Shown in pieces: positions 1-12,700 of a stretch of 64,000 bases of DNA (position 1 is the stretch's first letter; each line of letters begins with the position of its first letter). The notes below the pieces were generated by a model. That model worked only from the letters and a program-made list of their open reading frames with translations. It was not told the origin of the DNA and searched no databases. A program made the translations under genes and the position numbers. This stretch comes from Desmodesmus armatus. Taxonomy: Eukaryota; Chlorophyta; Chlorophyceae; Sphaeropleales; Scenedesmaceae. Location of the stretch: NCBI GenBank assembly GCA_007449985.2, contig VIIQ02000069.1, positions 216,001 through 280,000 on the forward strand. Direction: 5' to 3'.

Positions 1-1131
1 CTGTCAGGACTGTAACGCTTTTGGTGTGATACATTGACAGCTTGCCACGTCCGTGACTGTCACAACCACGACGCTCTGAATGCCAGCAGCCTGACTGGGC
101 CACCCACCACTCGGCGCCAATATGTTTGCCCGTGCTCAGCGGCGGCCGGGCCACCAGTAGTGTGAATGTGCGCCCAACAAGCTAGCATAGCAGGCTGCCA
201 GAATGTAACTTCTCTCCGTTGACAGACACGACAGCTTCAGCCTCTGCGATCTTACTACAACAGCAACAATCCACTGCTGCATGCAGCAGTGTATGCGGCT
301 GCATGATTCAGCTTGTGGTGTTGATGTTGGAAGGCATGGCAAGGTAGACAGCAGCTGACAAGTTTCTCCACTGCTTTGCGCCCTGCTTTTCAATTGCAGT
401 ACATCCTGTCAACATGCGGCTTAGGGCTTGAAACTTCCACGCTATGATACCATGTTCAAAGCTCAGCGCAGGTTACAGGCTTCAGCGTGAGGCAGCTACG
501 ACCCGCCAGCACACTCCACACACAACACAATCACCCCTGAATCAGCGACTCTTGCCACCCTTCACACTGTGAATGGATGATCCATCTTTTCACAACATCA
601 ACTGCCACTGCCACACACAGAGCTGGCAGTCCTGTGCCCCGCAGCCGCTGACTAGTGACTAGCTGCGTCACGGTGACTGACGGGCCCACGGGCAGCCAAA
701 ATCAACAAGGAAATGATCAAGTGCACTTGCACACTAATGCCTACACGGCACTATGGACATGGGTAGAAGTGGCAGCCTCACCCATGCCTACCTCTGGCGC
801 AAATCCAAATCAAACAACACCAACAGCAAGTGCAGTCTTACAGTAATTCTACAGGCAGCTCGCGGAGCTGCAGCTCTCAATCTCAGATCATCAGTGATGC
901 CTGGGCCTGGCACCACAAACCCCACCACAAACAAACCAGCTGATGCACTGTAAAACGGGTGACACATATGTACAAATACAGAATCCCTTGCCCTCCTGTA
1001 CAGCAGCACCCTCAGCCCTCCCTTGAAAGGCCCGTGCTGCATAACACTGCAGCCTCCAAGTCCCAACTCTCCCAACTCATCAAACAGCCCAGGCAACCTC
1101 CGGCACTGTGGTGAACTTCGTCATCGGCATT
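1..1131. other. Non-coding flank downstream of the PDE gene
   Basis: I see no gene here. The open frames lack splice context and resemble no family. A TTACA at about 835-839, which reads TGTAA on the minus strand, lies roughly 290 bases past the PDE stop and could be its green-algal poly(A) signal. Confidence 0.5.
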
Positions 1132-4100
1132 TCAGACAGTCGTGACGCCATCCTGCACCAGCTTCTCGTAGTGGGCCAGATTCTCGTCAAGGTGCGCCAG
1201 CGCCATCTGCCCGAAGGTTGGCGCCACGTCAGCCAGGGCGCTGAAGGCCTCCCGCAGCTTGAAAAAGTTGATGAAGAATGCCTGGTTAAAGGGCAAGTTG
1301 GGCTGCGTGCGGTCGTTGAGCGGGGTGACCACCATGCCCTTTGTCCGCTCCAGGTCGCCCTGCTCCTGAGCCTCTGCAACAGCAATCACGAGCAAACGGA
1401 CATGATGGACGAGCAGTACAACCCATGCGACCGCCGATCCCAAGGCAACTTGCCATGTGACATGCGAAACAAAACGAGTCAAAATAGTGGGGCTGTCTGC
1501 ATGGCTGCATGGCTGTCCCCGAACCGACTCACCCGTGGTGACGGACGTTGCCCACTTGATGGCCATGTTGCGGGGTTTTGCCACGTTGCTGATGTCAGCA
1601 ATGTGCAGGATGAACTGCATCGCACAGGTGCGTGCGGCCGGGTCCTCCCAGGTGCTGAGATCAGTGCCGTACTTGGCAACGTACCTCTTGAAGTCATCAA
1701 CAAGCTGGGAGTGGCACTACAGCACAGCAAATGTGGCAACAGGTTCAAGCTTGACTTAAGTCGACGATCGTCCTGGGCATCTATACATGGTCGCTGAACT
1801 GCATCCACCGTGGATGTTGAACAGCGCTAGCGTGTTTTTTAACTAGAGTTGGGATGTGTGAAAGGCATGTGCACAATGGCCTGCAGCATGCCATGCTTGG
1901 GCGAAGTGTGCCAGTGCGAGCATGGCTTGATTCGCAAACTTACCATCATATCCGTCTTCAAGATCAAGTCCGGCACCATGGAGCAGACCAGCTCGGAGGT
2001 GGGCTCCGGCAGCAGGTTGTGGTCCAGGATGAGCTTCACTGTGATAGCCGCATGGTTGTGCTCATTTGGGCTCTCGTTATGATAGGTGATCGCCAGGGGG
2101 TCTTTGGTGTCGACCAGAAACTTGTTGGTCAACCCTGCAAGGCAGCGCATGGTGGGAGCAGCAGGTTGATGATTCAGTCTGCATGCCATGCAGTGCGTAC
2201 ATGGATACTGAGTACAGTGCACTGAGTACAGTGCACGGTTGCGGCGCCCCAGCAGGCCAACTGCATGCCGCATGCAGTTGAAATTCCATTGCAGTGGTAC
2301 CGGTGATCCACACCTGGCGTGGCATGCAATGCGCAGCCTACGTAGTGACTGCCAGTAGCAGCTGCGGCTGCTGCAGCAGCTGCTTCAAGATGATGATGCA
2401 GCATTTGAAAGACACATGGCTCAGCACATGGTGCTTGGAAATCAGGAGAGACTGCAGCAGCTGCTGCCCACCTGGGTGACCGACGTCGTGCCCAGCTGCC
2501 CCCACAATGAGCGCCACCAGCTCCCACTTTGAGAAATTTGTGTAAAAGTCGCCCTGCAAGGCAAACCAGCGATAAGTGTTCAGCATGCACTCCAAGTGGC
2601 AGTGAGGGCCTGTGCCGCCGCGGCGCTGACTGGCAGTCAGGCTGGGTATGCGTGTGAAGCACTGCTGGCAGCTTGAGTCCCAGCTTTTATCTACATGCAT
2701 GCATGTGTGTAACAATGCCTCAGTGGGTCTGACAACACTGCAGTATATTTTGCATGTGTCGTGTTGCGTGGATAATCTGCAGTCACTGTTGGCAACACTC
2801 GTGGGGCGTAAATATGCTGTCGTGTTGGTGTACAGCCTCGCTAACCGCCTGGTCATGATCATCTGGCAGTCACTGGCATGCGCCGCAGCCTGCAGGCTGC
2901 TTTAGAGTGGTATCCTATGCTGTACAACAACCGCTGGCTTGCACCACTACTAGTAGCGCGTTGCGGCAACTCACCATCATTAGCATTGCGTACTCTGCCT
3001 GCACCACATCAGCTGCGTGAATGGCTGAGTGGTAGGGGTTCACGTTGTACCCCTTTTCCACAGCTCTCATGAACACGTCCACCTTGCTGGGGTCGGTGAA
3101 GCAAGACATCAGGTTGAGCTTCTCCAGTGCTGTCATGGTTACTGCGACTAGGGACCGGCCGTTGTTGCACTTGGTGAAGTGGTAGATGTCGAAGATCTCC
3201 CAGTCCGCCATCTGTGCAGCAGCAGGTTCAGAAAATAGCATAGCATGTGGTTCAGTAGCAAACATATGGCGGTAAAAGCTCGGCAGTCAAATCAAATTCA
3301 ATCAAAGTTACACCGTGTGCTATGAGGGTCAAGAGTCACTGCATGTGTCAAAGCCCTCAGCACTGCTAGTTTTGAATGGCCACTGGTGGCACGTGACAAG
3401 TGCCTCTGGTGCTGAGGGTTTCACTGGCCAAGTGGCAGACATGCCATATCAGCTGATGTCCTAGACTGTTCAGAGCCTGTGCTCCGCTGAAACTGACAGT
3501 AGCCGGCTGGCCTGGGCTTTGACAAAAAGGCCGAGGTTACTAACTAGTAGTAACCCTTACTCACCTCCTTCAGCATCTTCTGTGCAGCAGGGCCGACCAC
3601 GATGATGCTGGGGCGCTTCTCAGTCTTCTTGTTGGGGAGGTTGAGCTGAGGCGTGAGGCTCATGCTGCGCAGGAGGCGCTGCCTGTGCTCCTGCAGGGTC
3701 GCAAGACAGTTGGTGCAACAGCAAACACAGAATGCAGGTCAACTCTGCAGTAGCAACCGTTGGTGCGTGCCAGTTTCAGCAGCCGGCCCTACACAGTGCG
3801 ACGGCTGGCATTCACTCACTTTTTGCAGGCTATGCGATGCTGTTGCTGCATATCTTTTTTCAACTGCAAGCCACCTTCAGCATAGTGCCACCGTGGCAAG
3901 CCCCATAGTGCCACCGTGGCAAGCCCTGAGTGCAGCTGGCCTAACCTGCTGCTGCTGACGTAGCACATGTGTTCAGCACCTGGGGCACCCACTGGTGCAG
4001 GCTGCATGCCTGCGCAGGAGTCACTTACCGTCCCGCTGAAGGTGCTGGCATCAGCCTCATAGGCCTCCAAGACTTGAAAGGCAGCGGGTTCACTGGCTGC

Positions 4101-7100
4101 AGCATATGAGAAGCTTGCACTCTTGATGGAGAACCCAGAGAGTGCGTGTGTGATGCGCTCAATCGTGCTTGTGTCCAGCCTGCCTGCTTCTGCCTGGGTC
4201 TGTGCACTCATTGCTGCCTTGTCGGTACTCTGCGGAGGCCACAAGACAGAAATTTCAATCCGTGAGCATCGGGGTGAGGTGTATTCTCAATGTAGGGGCC
4301 AAACATGGCCACCAGCAGCAACACCAACCGACAGAACCGATAGAAGTCTGCCAGACCGTCTGCTTAAGCACACAAGCACATCAAGAATTTATGCACCATT
4401 TCAGATTTATTTCTGCAATGCAAGGTGGTCGTTACTTGTGCAGCAGGCTACTCGCGCCTGTTTAGCGCGCTGCTCCCCACCTGCTCCTTCAGACCCAGAC
4501 GCTCCCTCACGGCAGACAGGTTGTAGTTCACTGAAGGCAGCATTTCTTGTAACTGTTCTGCTGCTGAGCGTGGACAATACTCCTGGCTGCAGCCAGCTAG
4601 CTGCGCCTTAATCCGGTGTACTTTCAACTCTTGAGTGCAACGAAACTGCAAACAAACTGTTTGCTTCCGATGTTGGTGATATCATTGAAGCTTGCTAGTG
4701 GTGAGCTTCATCGCAACCTGTCTGGGTGCGACACAAACCCATTCTGGCGGTTTTATGCGGGCCTGTCATTTCCCAACTACAGTACATGCAGCAAGCAACA
4801 GGTAAGTTGCAATCCTTTCCCTCTTCTGAAAACTGTTTTCTGCACATCCGGCTGTACTGCAAGAATTTTGGATTGCCACCTGCTGGTCACATGGGGCCTT
4901 CCAAGGGTGGCTATGGACTGTGGTGGGAGGCACTGATGCCGTGCATGGTCAGTACACTACAGACATAACTGGCAGCACGTCTAGTGCTCAATCAACGTTG
5001 ACACATGCGCGGTGCATGTCAGACCAATGCTGCACGTTGCCATTGTGGCTTGTGAGCTGTCTTCCAGACTCAAGTGAGGGGCCGTCAAGATGCATTCAGC
5101 TGAGCCTCAGCAACGCAACAGCTGGGCTGGGGCGTGTGGGCTGCCCAGGCGGCTGTAAACCACCCTGCTCATACAACAACATGAGCATCGATGCCGATGA
5201 CACGATTGGGGCTGAAGTGCCATAATGCCTGATCAGAGCCTCAGGTGCCTGTTGGCACAATAGGACCAGCCACATAAGCACATTCATGCAGTCCTAGATA
5301 ACTCTCACATAAAAATGCACTGCGGCCACAAAGGTGCCTCCATGCAAACAAAAGCGCACAATTGCACAACTGCAATGTGCAGCGGCGCTACTAGTGCCGC
5401 AGTGCCATGATGCCAGGCAATAGCCATCAAAATGCACACACAAAACAGCAGCAATCAATCAATGGCTGTCTTGCCGGTGGCACACAGCCCATGCTGAGCA
5501 TGTGGCCACCAAGCACAGGTGCAGAGGTGAAGGCCCTGCAATGGATGCTCAGCATATAGGCAATCGAGCAGGCAACCAATGCACGCGATTTATGCAGGCA
5601 TCCGACGCAGGCAATCAATGCACCCGACAACGTGTGCTAATGGATCCACTGATCAAGAGCCATCCAGGACAACAGACAACTAGTGCATTCTTGCAAGGCA
5701 TGCAAGCCTGCAAGCGCCAAGAGAGCCAGGCCACATGCATTCATTCCAAAAGAAGGCTGCGTCCATACCACACGGCAACATCACAGAGCCTGAGGCCCCT
5801 AGAGTCTAGTGGCTGACACAAGCAAGTATGGCTTGCCGCAAGTGCGGCATTGTGCTACTGCGCAGCCCAACAATAAGGCCCGGACCAAGCAACTTTGAAG
5901 GCAATCAAGAGGAGTGGACTGAGTGCTCCAATGTTGTCTCACTGCGTTGGCAATGCCTGTCATAGGCTTTGAAAGCACACTGCCTTATACTCGAGCAGCA
6001 CTCACTAAGCATTTGCAGTACAGAAGGTGATTTTCACAACCAAGGATCGGGAAAGTTAAGCCCGCGCAGCCACATCACAGCAGCCAATGCAAAGCATGCG
6101 GTATGCTGCCAGCTGTCTGGCAGACACTGTCTGCAGCCAATACCAAAGTAAGGCACCACCACTTGGCATGGAAAACCACATGTGCATGTGTAACACTGAT
6201 GCCTTACGCCATGTCGCCACGACTCAGACGCCTGACTATTTGCCAACCTTTCAATGCCACACACTGCTGAGCAAGGCAAAGCCTGCAACAGACAGATAAC
6301 AAACCATCCCCAGCCGCCGGGGCTGTGACATGGCCACCAACATCAACAGAAATGACGTCACAGCAGTCAGGCAAAAGCCTGATGCAGTGCTGACAGCGCA
6401 CATGCATGCTGCTCCTGCTGCTTCTGCTTCTTCGTTGCACCCTGCTGCTGCTGCTCTAGGTATCCCTGGAAAGTCAGCAGCCTGCATCCCGCCCCTGCAT
6501 CTTCTGCTGCTTTCTTCTCTGCCTCCCCACCAGCAGGAGCTAGCTCCACAGCATCCTCATCCGGCCCTGCACCCGTTGCGCCAGCACTGCTGCTGCCACT
6601 GCTGCCGCTGTCATTGGTTGTCAGCAGGTCTCCCTGCACGCCGCCCTTGTCCTTGAGCTTGAACACAGCCATGGGGTATTGCTGGTCGAAGGCTGCCATG
6701 AGCTGCTGCGCCTCTGCTGCATGCTGCTGGGGGCCGCACTTGGGGTCGTCAATGTATAGCAGACCCACCATATTGTCACGATTGAGGACTGTGGGTGGCA
6801 TCGTGAAAGAGAAGGCATCAAGGAAGGGGTGGCGCAACCTGTCAACACGGTGATTTGCTTGGTTGATGGAGCAGAATGTACAGCAGGTCACAAACTACAT
6901 GCGCCATCTGCCGCTCAAGTTTGACATGCCCCTTACCCATTAGCCTCCTCCCACGTGCGCAGCGCTTGCAGACTACAAGCCACTTGCACACTGATCTCCT
7001 AGCACTGCTAGCCTGGCAGGCCACAATGCGGCATTGTCAAGCAGCCGCACCCGTTGTCCGCAAGGGCAGGAAACAAACCCCCAACTTCACCCCAACCACC

Positions 7101-9110
7101 CACCTGCTCGCAGCTCGTTCCACTCCACACCCTCCTGCTCCAAGGAGGGATCGTCCTTCTCACGCTTGCTGCTGCAGTAATCCCTGTTTTGCGCAGATGA
7201 GAGCAAATAACAATGGTTTCTTGTGTGAACATCATGCCGCTGGCATGTGTCTACTGCTTTTACAGCAGCAACATTGCCATATCTACAGCTGCAGCGCAGC
7301 CACTGCATGGCGTGAGGCAGTGCAAAGTATGAACACACTGTCCAGCAGACAGTCACTGTGTGCTGCATTGCGCCCACCGCCTCCCAGGTTTCACCTGAAG
7401 TCAAACCCCACAGGTCACTTAAGTCAAACCCCACAGGTTTCACCTGAAGTCAAATCCCGCAGGTCTCACCTACGTCAAACGTGACAGGTCTCACCTGAAG
7501 TCAAACCCCACTGGGCGCTGGCACTGCACAGGCTGTGCCTCACCCCACACAGCGTCCATGTAGTCGTCAGGAGGTGGCTGCTCCTTGGCCAGGTTGCCAA
7601 TGTCGCTGTTGGAGAACAGCTGTCGTGGGATGCAGAGAGGCAACAGCAAAGGCGGCAACAGTACGGCGGTAGCAGGAATGTGTGAGCAGCGGCAACAGCG
7701 GCAGTGGCATGATGGACCGCCACTGACCGTCATGATGACCGTCACATGGCCGTCACATGAACGCACCGGCTGCAGGTGAACTGCGCATGCTTGCGTTCTA
7801 CCTTGCTCTGAGCTTTGATCTCGAAGGTTGTAGCAGGGTGCAGTGCGCATTGCATTTGAATGTGACTTTGGCATCGTACAGTTCAGGCAGCATCATCACG
7901 CAGCGACGTGCTGGCTCCTGACTGACTGCCAGTGATGATCAGTCAGGAGTCCCCCAACCACCCAAGCACAGCAGTCACGAATCCTCCAACCGCCCAAAAT
8001 GCAACCTGTGAGCGCGGCAGGGCTCACCACAAAAGGAGGTCCCCTGTGCTGCTTTGGTGTCTTCTGCTGCTCCAGAGACTCGTGTGTCTTGAAGATGGCC
8101 TCCAGGTCGTGTAGGGTGGCAAACACGGTGCGCTCCGCATGCTCATGGTCACCAAACCTTGCCACTGCAGGCACACAGGTCGAGGAGGGGGGCGGGGGCA
8201 GTCCTTGATCATGGTGTCACGGTGAGGCCTTCCTGCACCCGCACGCCTTGTAGCTGTAGGTATGAGTGGCGCGCTGCTGGCTGTGAATGCATGCTGTACC
8301 GTACAGCAGCCAGTGGCCACCAGGTCCTGCATGATGGCAAACACTCTGCGCTCTGCATGCTCAGTGAGACCACACCATGCTACTGCAGGAAAACAAATCG
8401 CTATGTGTGAGCGACGTGACATTGAGGTGTTTTGCAATGGCACGGGGAGGGTGCATGCAGGGGGGTGCGTGCCACGGTGACCGTCATTGACGGTGTGGTG
8501 CAGACAGCTGAGCAGAGCGGGAGGATGCTGATGTTGATCATGGAGCGACATGAATTGCCGCATGCGGCAGTGTTGACACTAACATATGTGTGGGCAAAGA
8601 AGCGCGCATGCCCCCTGGGGGTTGTGCGCTCCTTTCAGCACCCCTGCATTGCACTGCAGACTCAGCCCTGCCTTCATGCAGTACAGCACAATAGAGATAT
8701 AAGCAACAAGGTCCCCACTCTCGGCACTAGCCAGCAAGGGCCAAGCTTGGCCCTTGTACTTGGCTTATGTGGGTGCCCAAATCACCATGGCACCACCATC
8801 CACATGGTTGCTGAACTGCTGGTTCTGTATGTGATCACATACACGTGAAAGGGGGCGCACATCTTTACAGCGCTAGCTGCAAATGCACAGTGGCTTGGTG
8901 CATAGCCCTTCGACACACTTATGTATCGCAGGAGTCTGCTGCACTGTGATGTTGGTGGAGCTGCTGCTGCTCATGCGCACCTGCATTGGGAACGTGGTGT
9001 CCATCCTCGTGGAACAGCCCACGCCAGAACAAGATGCTGCCGCATTTCATCTGTGACTTGTTGCTGCTGAGCTGCTGGGGCCGCTCCTTAACTGCAATCT
9101 CAACAGGCAT
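1132..9110 (-). CDS. 3',5'-cyclic nucleotide phosphodiesterase (class I PDEase), 5' end uncertain
   Basis: The product would hydrolyse cAMP and/or cGMP to the 5'-monophosphate. The catalytic exons join in phase: 4586-4481, 4229-4029, 3690-3565, 3211-2975, 2625-2472, 2134-1944, 1704-1533 and 1373-1132 (TGA at 1134-1132). All parts of the metal site are visible: YHSAIHAADV, HDVGHPG, an NEHNHAA segment, and HIADISN with the late Asp, followed by EAQEQGDLE near the C-terminus. Class I enzymes usually have HDxDH; here the middle residue is Gly. Probable upstream exons are 6838 to about 6400, 7171-7104, 7619-7495, 8164-8028 and about 9100-8982. Their protein (for example ILFWRGLFHEDG and EHAERTVFATLHDLEAIF) belongs to no domain I recognise, and the start codon was not found. 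Two of these exons sit beside decayed duplicates. The next gene, ERV46, diverges from about 9.7 kb. Family assignment is firm; the exons above 4.6 kb are tentative. Confidence 0.85.
7384..7500 (-). repeat. Tandem array of an exon end plus its splice donor
   Basis: A ~30-base unit, reading GTGGGGTTTGACTTCAG then GTGAGACCTG on the minus strand, occurs about four times with small changes. The first unit on that strand is the true 3' end and donor of the PDE exon 7619-7495; the others lie in the following intron. At least three units keep a usable GTGA donor. Confidence 0.8.
8319..8382 (-). pseudogene. Decayed upstream copy of the PDE exon at 8164-8028
   Basis: After a TGCAG acceptor this segment reads EHAERRVFAIMQDLVA, against EHAERTVFATLHDLEA in the intact exon about 220 bases further along. 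Only the acceptor and the 5' half of the exon are preserved, so splicing should skip it. Confidence 0.75.
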
Positions 9111-9729
9111 GGTGTGTGCAACCAGCCTGCAGCCAGCAGCACACAGCAGGGTGCAGTACTGACACTGTGATTGAGCTTGCAAGAGGGTGGGGGTGTCTGG
9201 TGTGCTGAGGTGCTTTGAAATGCAGGATGCAGACAATGGCAGAGGGCATGCTGCAAGATGTGTAGGAGCCCATCATGCACCCTGCATGCCTGTCCTGCTT
9301 GCCTGTCTGCCTGAAACAGCCGATACAGCTCCTGTGGCTCGCAGGGGTCGGCCATGACTCATGTGCAGTCAGCACAGCCAGAAACAGTTTTGGGTGATCC
9401 TGATATCTTCTTTGACACTTTGATATGTTGGAGGTTTGGGCTGTCAAGTGGGATGGCAGACAGATGAACAGCCTGACAAAAAAGTCACTTATGTCACACC
9501 CTGTCACCTGGCATTGCCAATCCAGACCTCCACACTTTGACGCAGCTTGACTGTATTCACATGTTGTCTCTTATCAACTGTCAAGTGTTGCAATACTTTG
9601 CTTCGTGGCAGAGTTGTCTTGACTGCATGCCGATGGTCGTGTGCCCTGGCACGTCTCCAGTCATCTGACGTCGTTTCACAGTTGAATATTGATATACATA
9701 CCCAGTGAAGCCCGCAGTAGACTGCAGTC

Positions 9730-12700
9730 ATGAAGCTCGCAGCTCAGCTGTCCTCAATCAGCGCGTACAAGCGCTGCGAGTCCCACTTGACCACAAAAAC
9801 ATCTCACGGAGCCATAGGTTAGTAATGATCAAGCATTCAACGACCAGCGTGGTGTACCCAGCACAGCAGTGGGACCCCTGCTGTACTAGTCAGTTGACCT
9901 GACCCTTGCCTGCACGTCCTGTGCGCTGCCCCATGCATCCTTTTGGCAGTGACTCTTCTTGGAGTGCTTCTTGGAGTCACCTTGACGCTACACGAGGTCT
10001 CCTGGTTCCTGTCTGGGGTGGGGTGGCCAAGGTGCGTCGCGACAGTGCTGTGCTGGCCCCTCGCTGGCCCCTCAGTTGCAGAATGCCTGTGCAGCAGGCT
10101 CTGCAATGCTCACCGGTACATTAGTATAGAGAGTAGCTTGGAAGGCATTGCAGCAGGGGCTATGCTGTCCTCGGGCATCACCTTGCTGTGTTTCAGCTGT
10201 TGCAGCAACCTTCTGCTCTGCTGTGCTGACCTGCAGACAGCAGTGGACCTGACGCGGCGCCATGATTTGGCCATACACGTCGACATCACTTTCCAGCCAT
10301 ACCATGCGCAGGTCAGCTGCGGTCTTGTGCATGCGCAGCACAGCTTGTCGTGACAGCAGCAGCTGTCACGGAGGTGTTTCCTGCAGCTGAATCTGGGCGT
10401 GTAGGCATCTGCAATCAACACAGAACAGCACCATATTGCGGCGTTCGTGCTGCCGACAGCTGGCAGCACAGCACGTAGTCACAGGCAGAGTCTGACTCAG
10501 ACAATTGCATGGTGCTATTGTTAGGAGACAAATGGCAGCCGTGCCGGAACCAAGCATGCTGGGCGCCCAGCATGCATGGCTCCTGCTGGTGCATTTCAAC
10601 AACGTCGCAGCTGTCAGCATGTTGTCTTGCTCATGGTGCAGCCCATGCATTTGTTGCACAGCGCTGGCAGAGGCCTTGAATCATGGCACAGCGCTGGCAG
10701 AGGCAGCGGATTGTAAGCAGCAGGGCGCCCATGCTCTGCCTTCCACAGATGCTGTTTGTAGCTGCAGAGGTCTGTTGACACTTTGTCCTTGTGTGCTGTG
10801 CTGCGCTCCTTCACGTTGCATCGCTGTCTTGCTGCAGGTCTCAGCATGGATGTCATGGATGCGTCTGGAAGCACAGGCAACGATGTCAGCAAAGGAAAGG
10901 ATGTCACAATACACAAGGTAAGCCTGTGTTTCTGCTTGCAGCTAGCACGGCCAAACAGTTTGTCCATGAAGGGCGGGCTGTGGTCCACCGCCCTTTGGGC
11001 ATTGAGTTAAGGATGTACGCAGGGCGTGCTGGCAGTTGTGCGCTTGGGCCAGCACGTGTCTGAAAGGAGCTGACCCCAGCCAGCAGTCGTGTTTGCTGAC
11101 GTAAAGTCATGTTGGCCTTTGCAGCGCATGTTGGCCGAATAATGCATGAGCAGGCCAGCGCACGTGCTGCTGCTATGCATGCATCATGCAGTACCCATTG
11201 GAATCACATGTGGCAGTGCCTCATCGTACCTGTGTGTTGTGCTGTGCGGCTGCGCAGGTGCGACTGGATGCGCGAGGCAAGAAAATTGGTGGGAAGGAGG
11301 GTGAGTATCACACGCCTCAGAGCCAGAAGCTGGTGCAGGACAAGCAAGGCACGGTGATGCAGATCGACCTGGGCGCAGCAATGTCGCAGATGGGCGACAT
11401 GGAGCGGGAGATGGACAGTCACGAGGGTTGCAGGTGCGATGCAGGGAGTTTTGGGCTGCTCCAGCACACTGGCATTGTGGTGCAGGTTGGCATGTCAATG
11501 TTTGCTTGCAGCAGAGCTCTTAGATGCCACTTCCTGCAAGCTGTGCATCTGCCACTTCGCCGCTGAAGCTGTTGTTTGCTTGCTGGCCCTGCGCAGGGTG
11601 ATTGGTGACATCAGCGTCAGGCGTGTAGCTGGCAAGCTGCACTTTGCAGTGCACCAGCAGAGCTTTGTGGACGTCCTACCACAGGTGGGCTGATCTGTGC
11701 ATGTTTTGAAACACACCTCTGCATGAGCTGTTCACTCTTCACAGATAGGAGGTGGTGGCCATGTTGTCAGAACCCGCAGTGCTCATGCATGCTGCATGCT
11801 GTGGTTCATAAGCTGCGCTGCTGTGCATGGTTCATGTATGGGCACTGTGCAGCAGTTTCTGACATGCCGCGTCGTCTTTGTGGAACTTCCTTGCTGCAGA
11901 TGCTGACAGGCCATGTGCTGCCCAAGCTGACAAACATGAGCCATGTCATCAACAAGGTCGCCTTCGGGCCCGAGTTTCCAGGTCAGGCCAACCCCTTGGA
12001 CAAGTTCAACAGGATCACCAAGGATGGGGACGTCCTCAGAGCCTACAAGTACTTCCTGAAGGTAAGCTGTGCAGTTTGAGCCAGCAAGTACTGTTCGTCA
12101 TTTGGCTTCAGCTTTGCTTGCTATGTTGCGGGGCTGTCAGGCTGCCATGAGCACGCGTCCAAGCTAGCGCTGTGAGCCACCCAAGCTTCGCCTATCTGAA
12201 CTGCCACAGGCTGAAGGCTGCACCTGCTACGCTGCCACTGCCCATTCTGTTTTGTAGATCGTGCCAACCGAATACATGTCACGCTGGGGTGTGCTCATGG
12301 AGACCAACCAGTACAGCGTCAGCGAGTACACACTTGGCCTTGCCAGCCAAAAGGGCGTTGCCACCACCAACGACACCACCGGCACTGTCAGCGAGCCCTT
12401 TGTGGACTTCTCCTACGACCTCTCCCCCATCATGATGACAGTCGCTCAATCGCCGCAGGCCATGCTGCACTTCATCGTGCGGCTGTGTGCTGTGGTGGGC
12501 GGTGTGCTGAGCATCACGCGTATGGCCGACAAGCTGGTACACGCGGCGCTGGTCGCGACGGGCATGGTGGTTCTGCCGCCCAGCGTCAAGGCCAAGCACA
12601 GGTGAGCTGTGACTTGGGGCAATCCTGCAGAGCGGGTACACATCCCTGTGAACCATGTTTGCTTGTTTGGGGTGCAACAATGCTGTGTGAACCTATGCGT

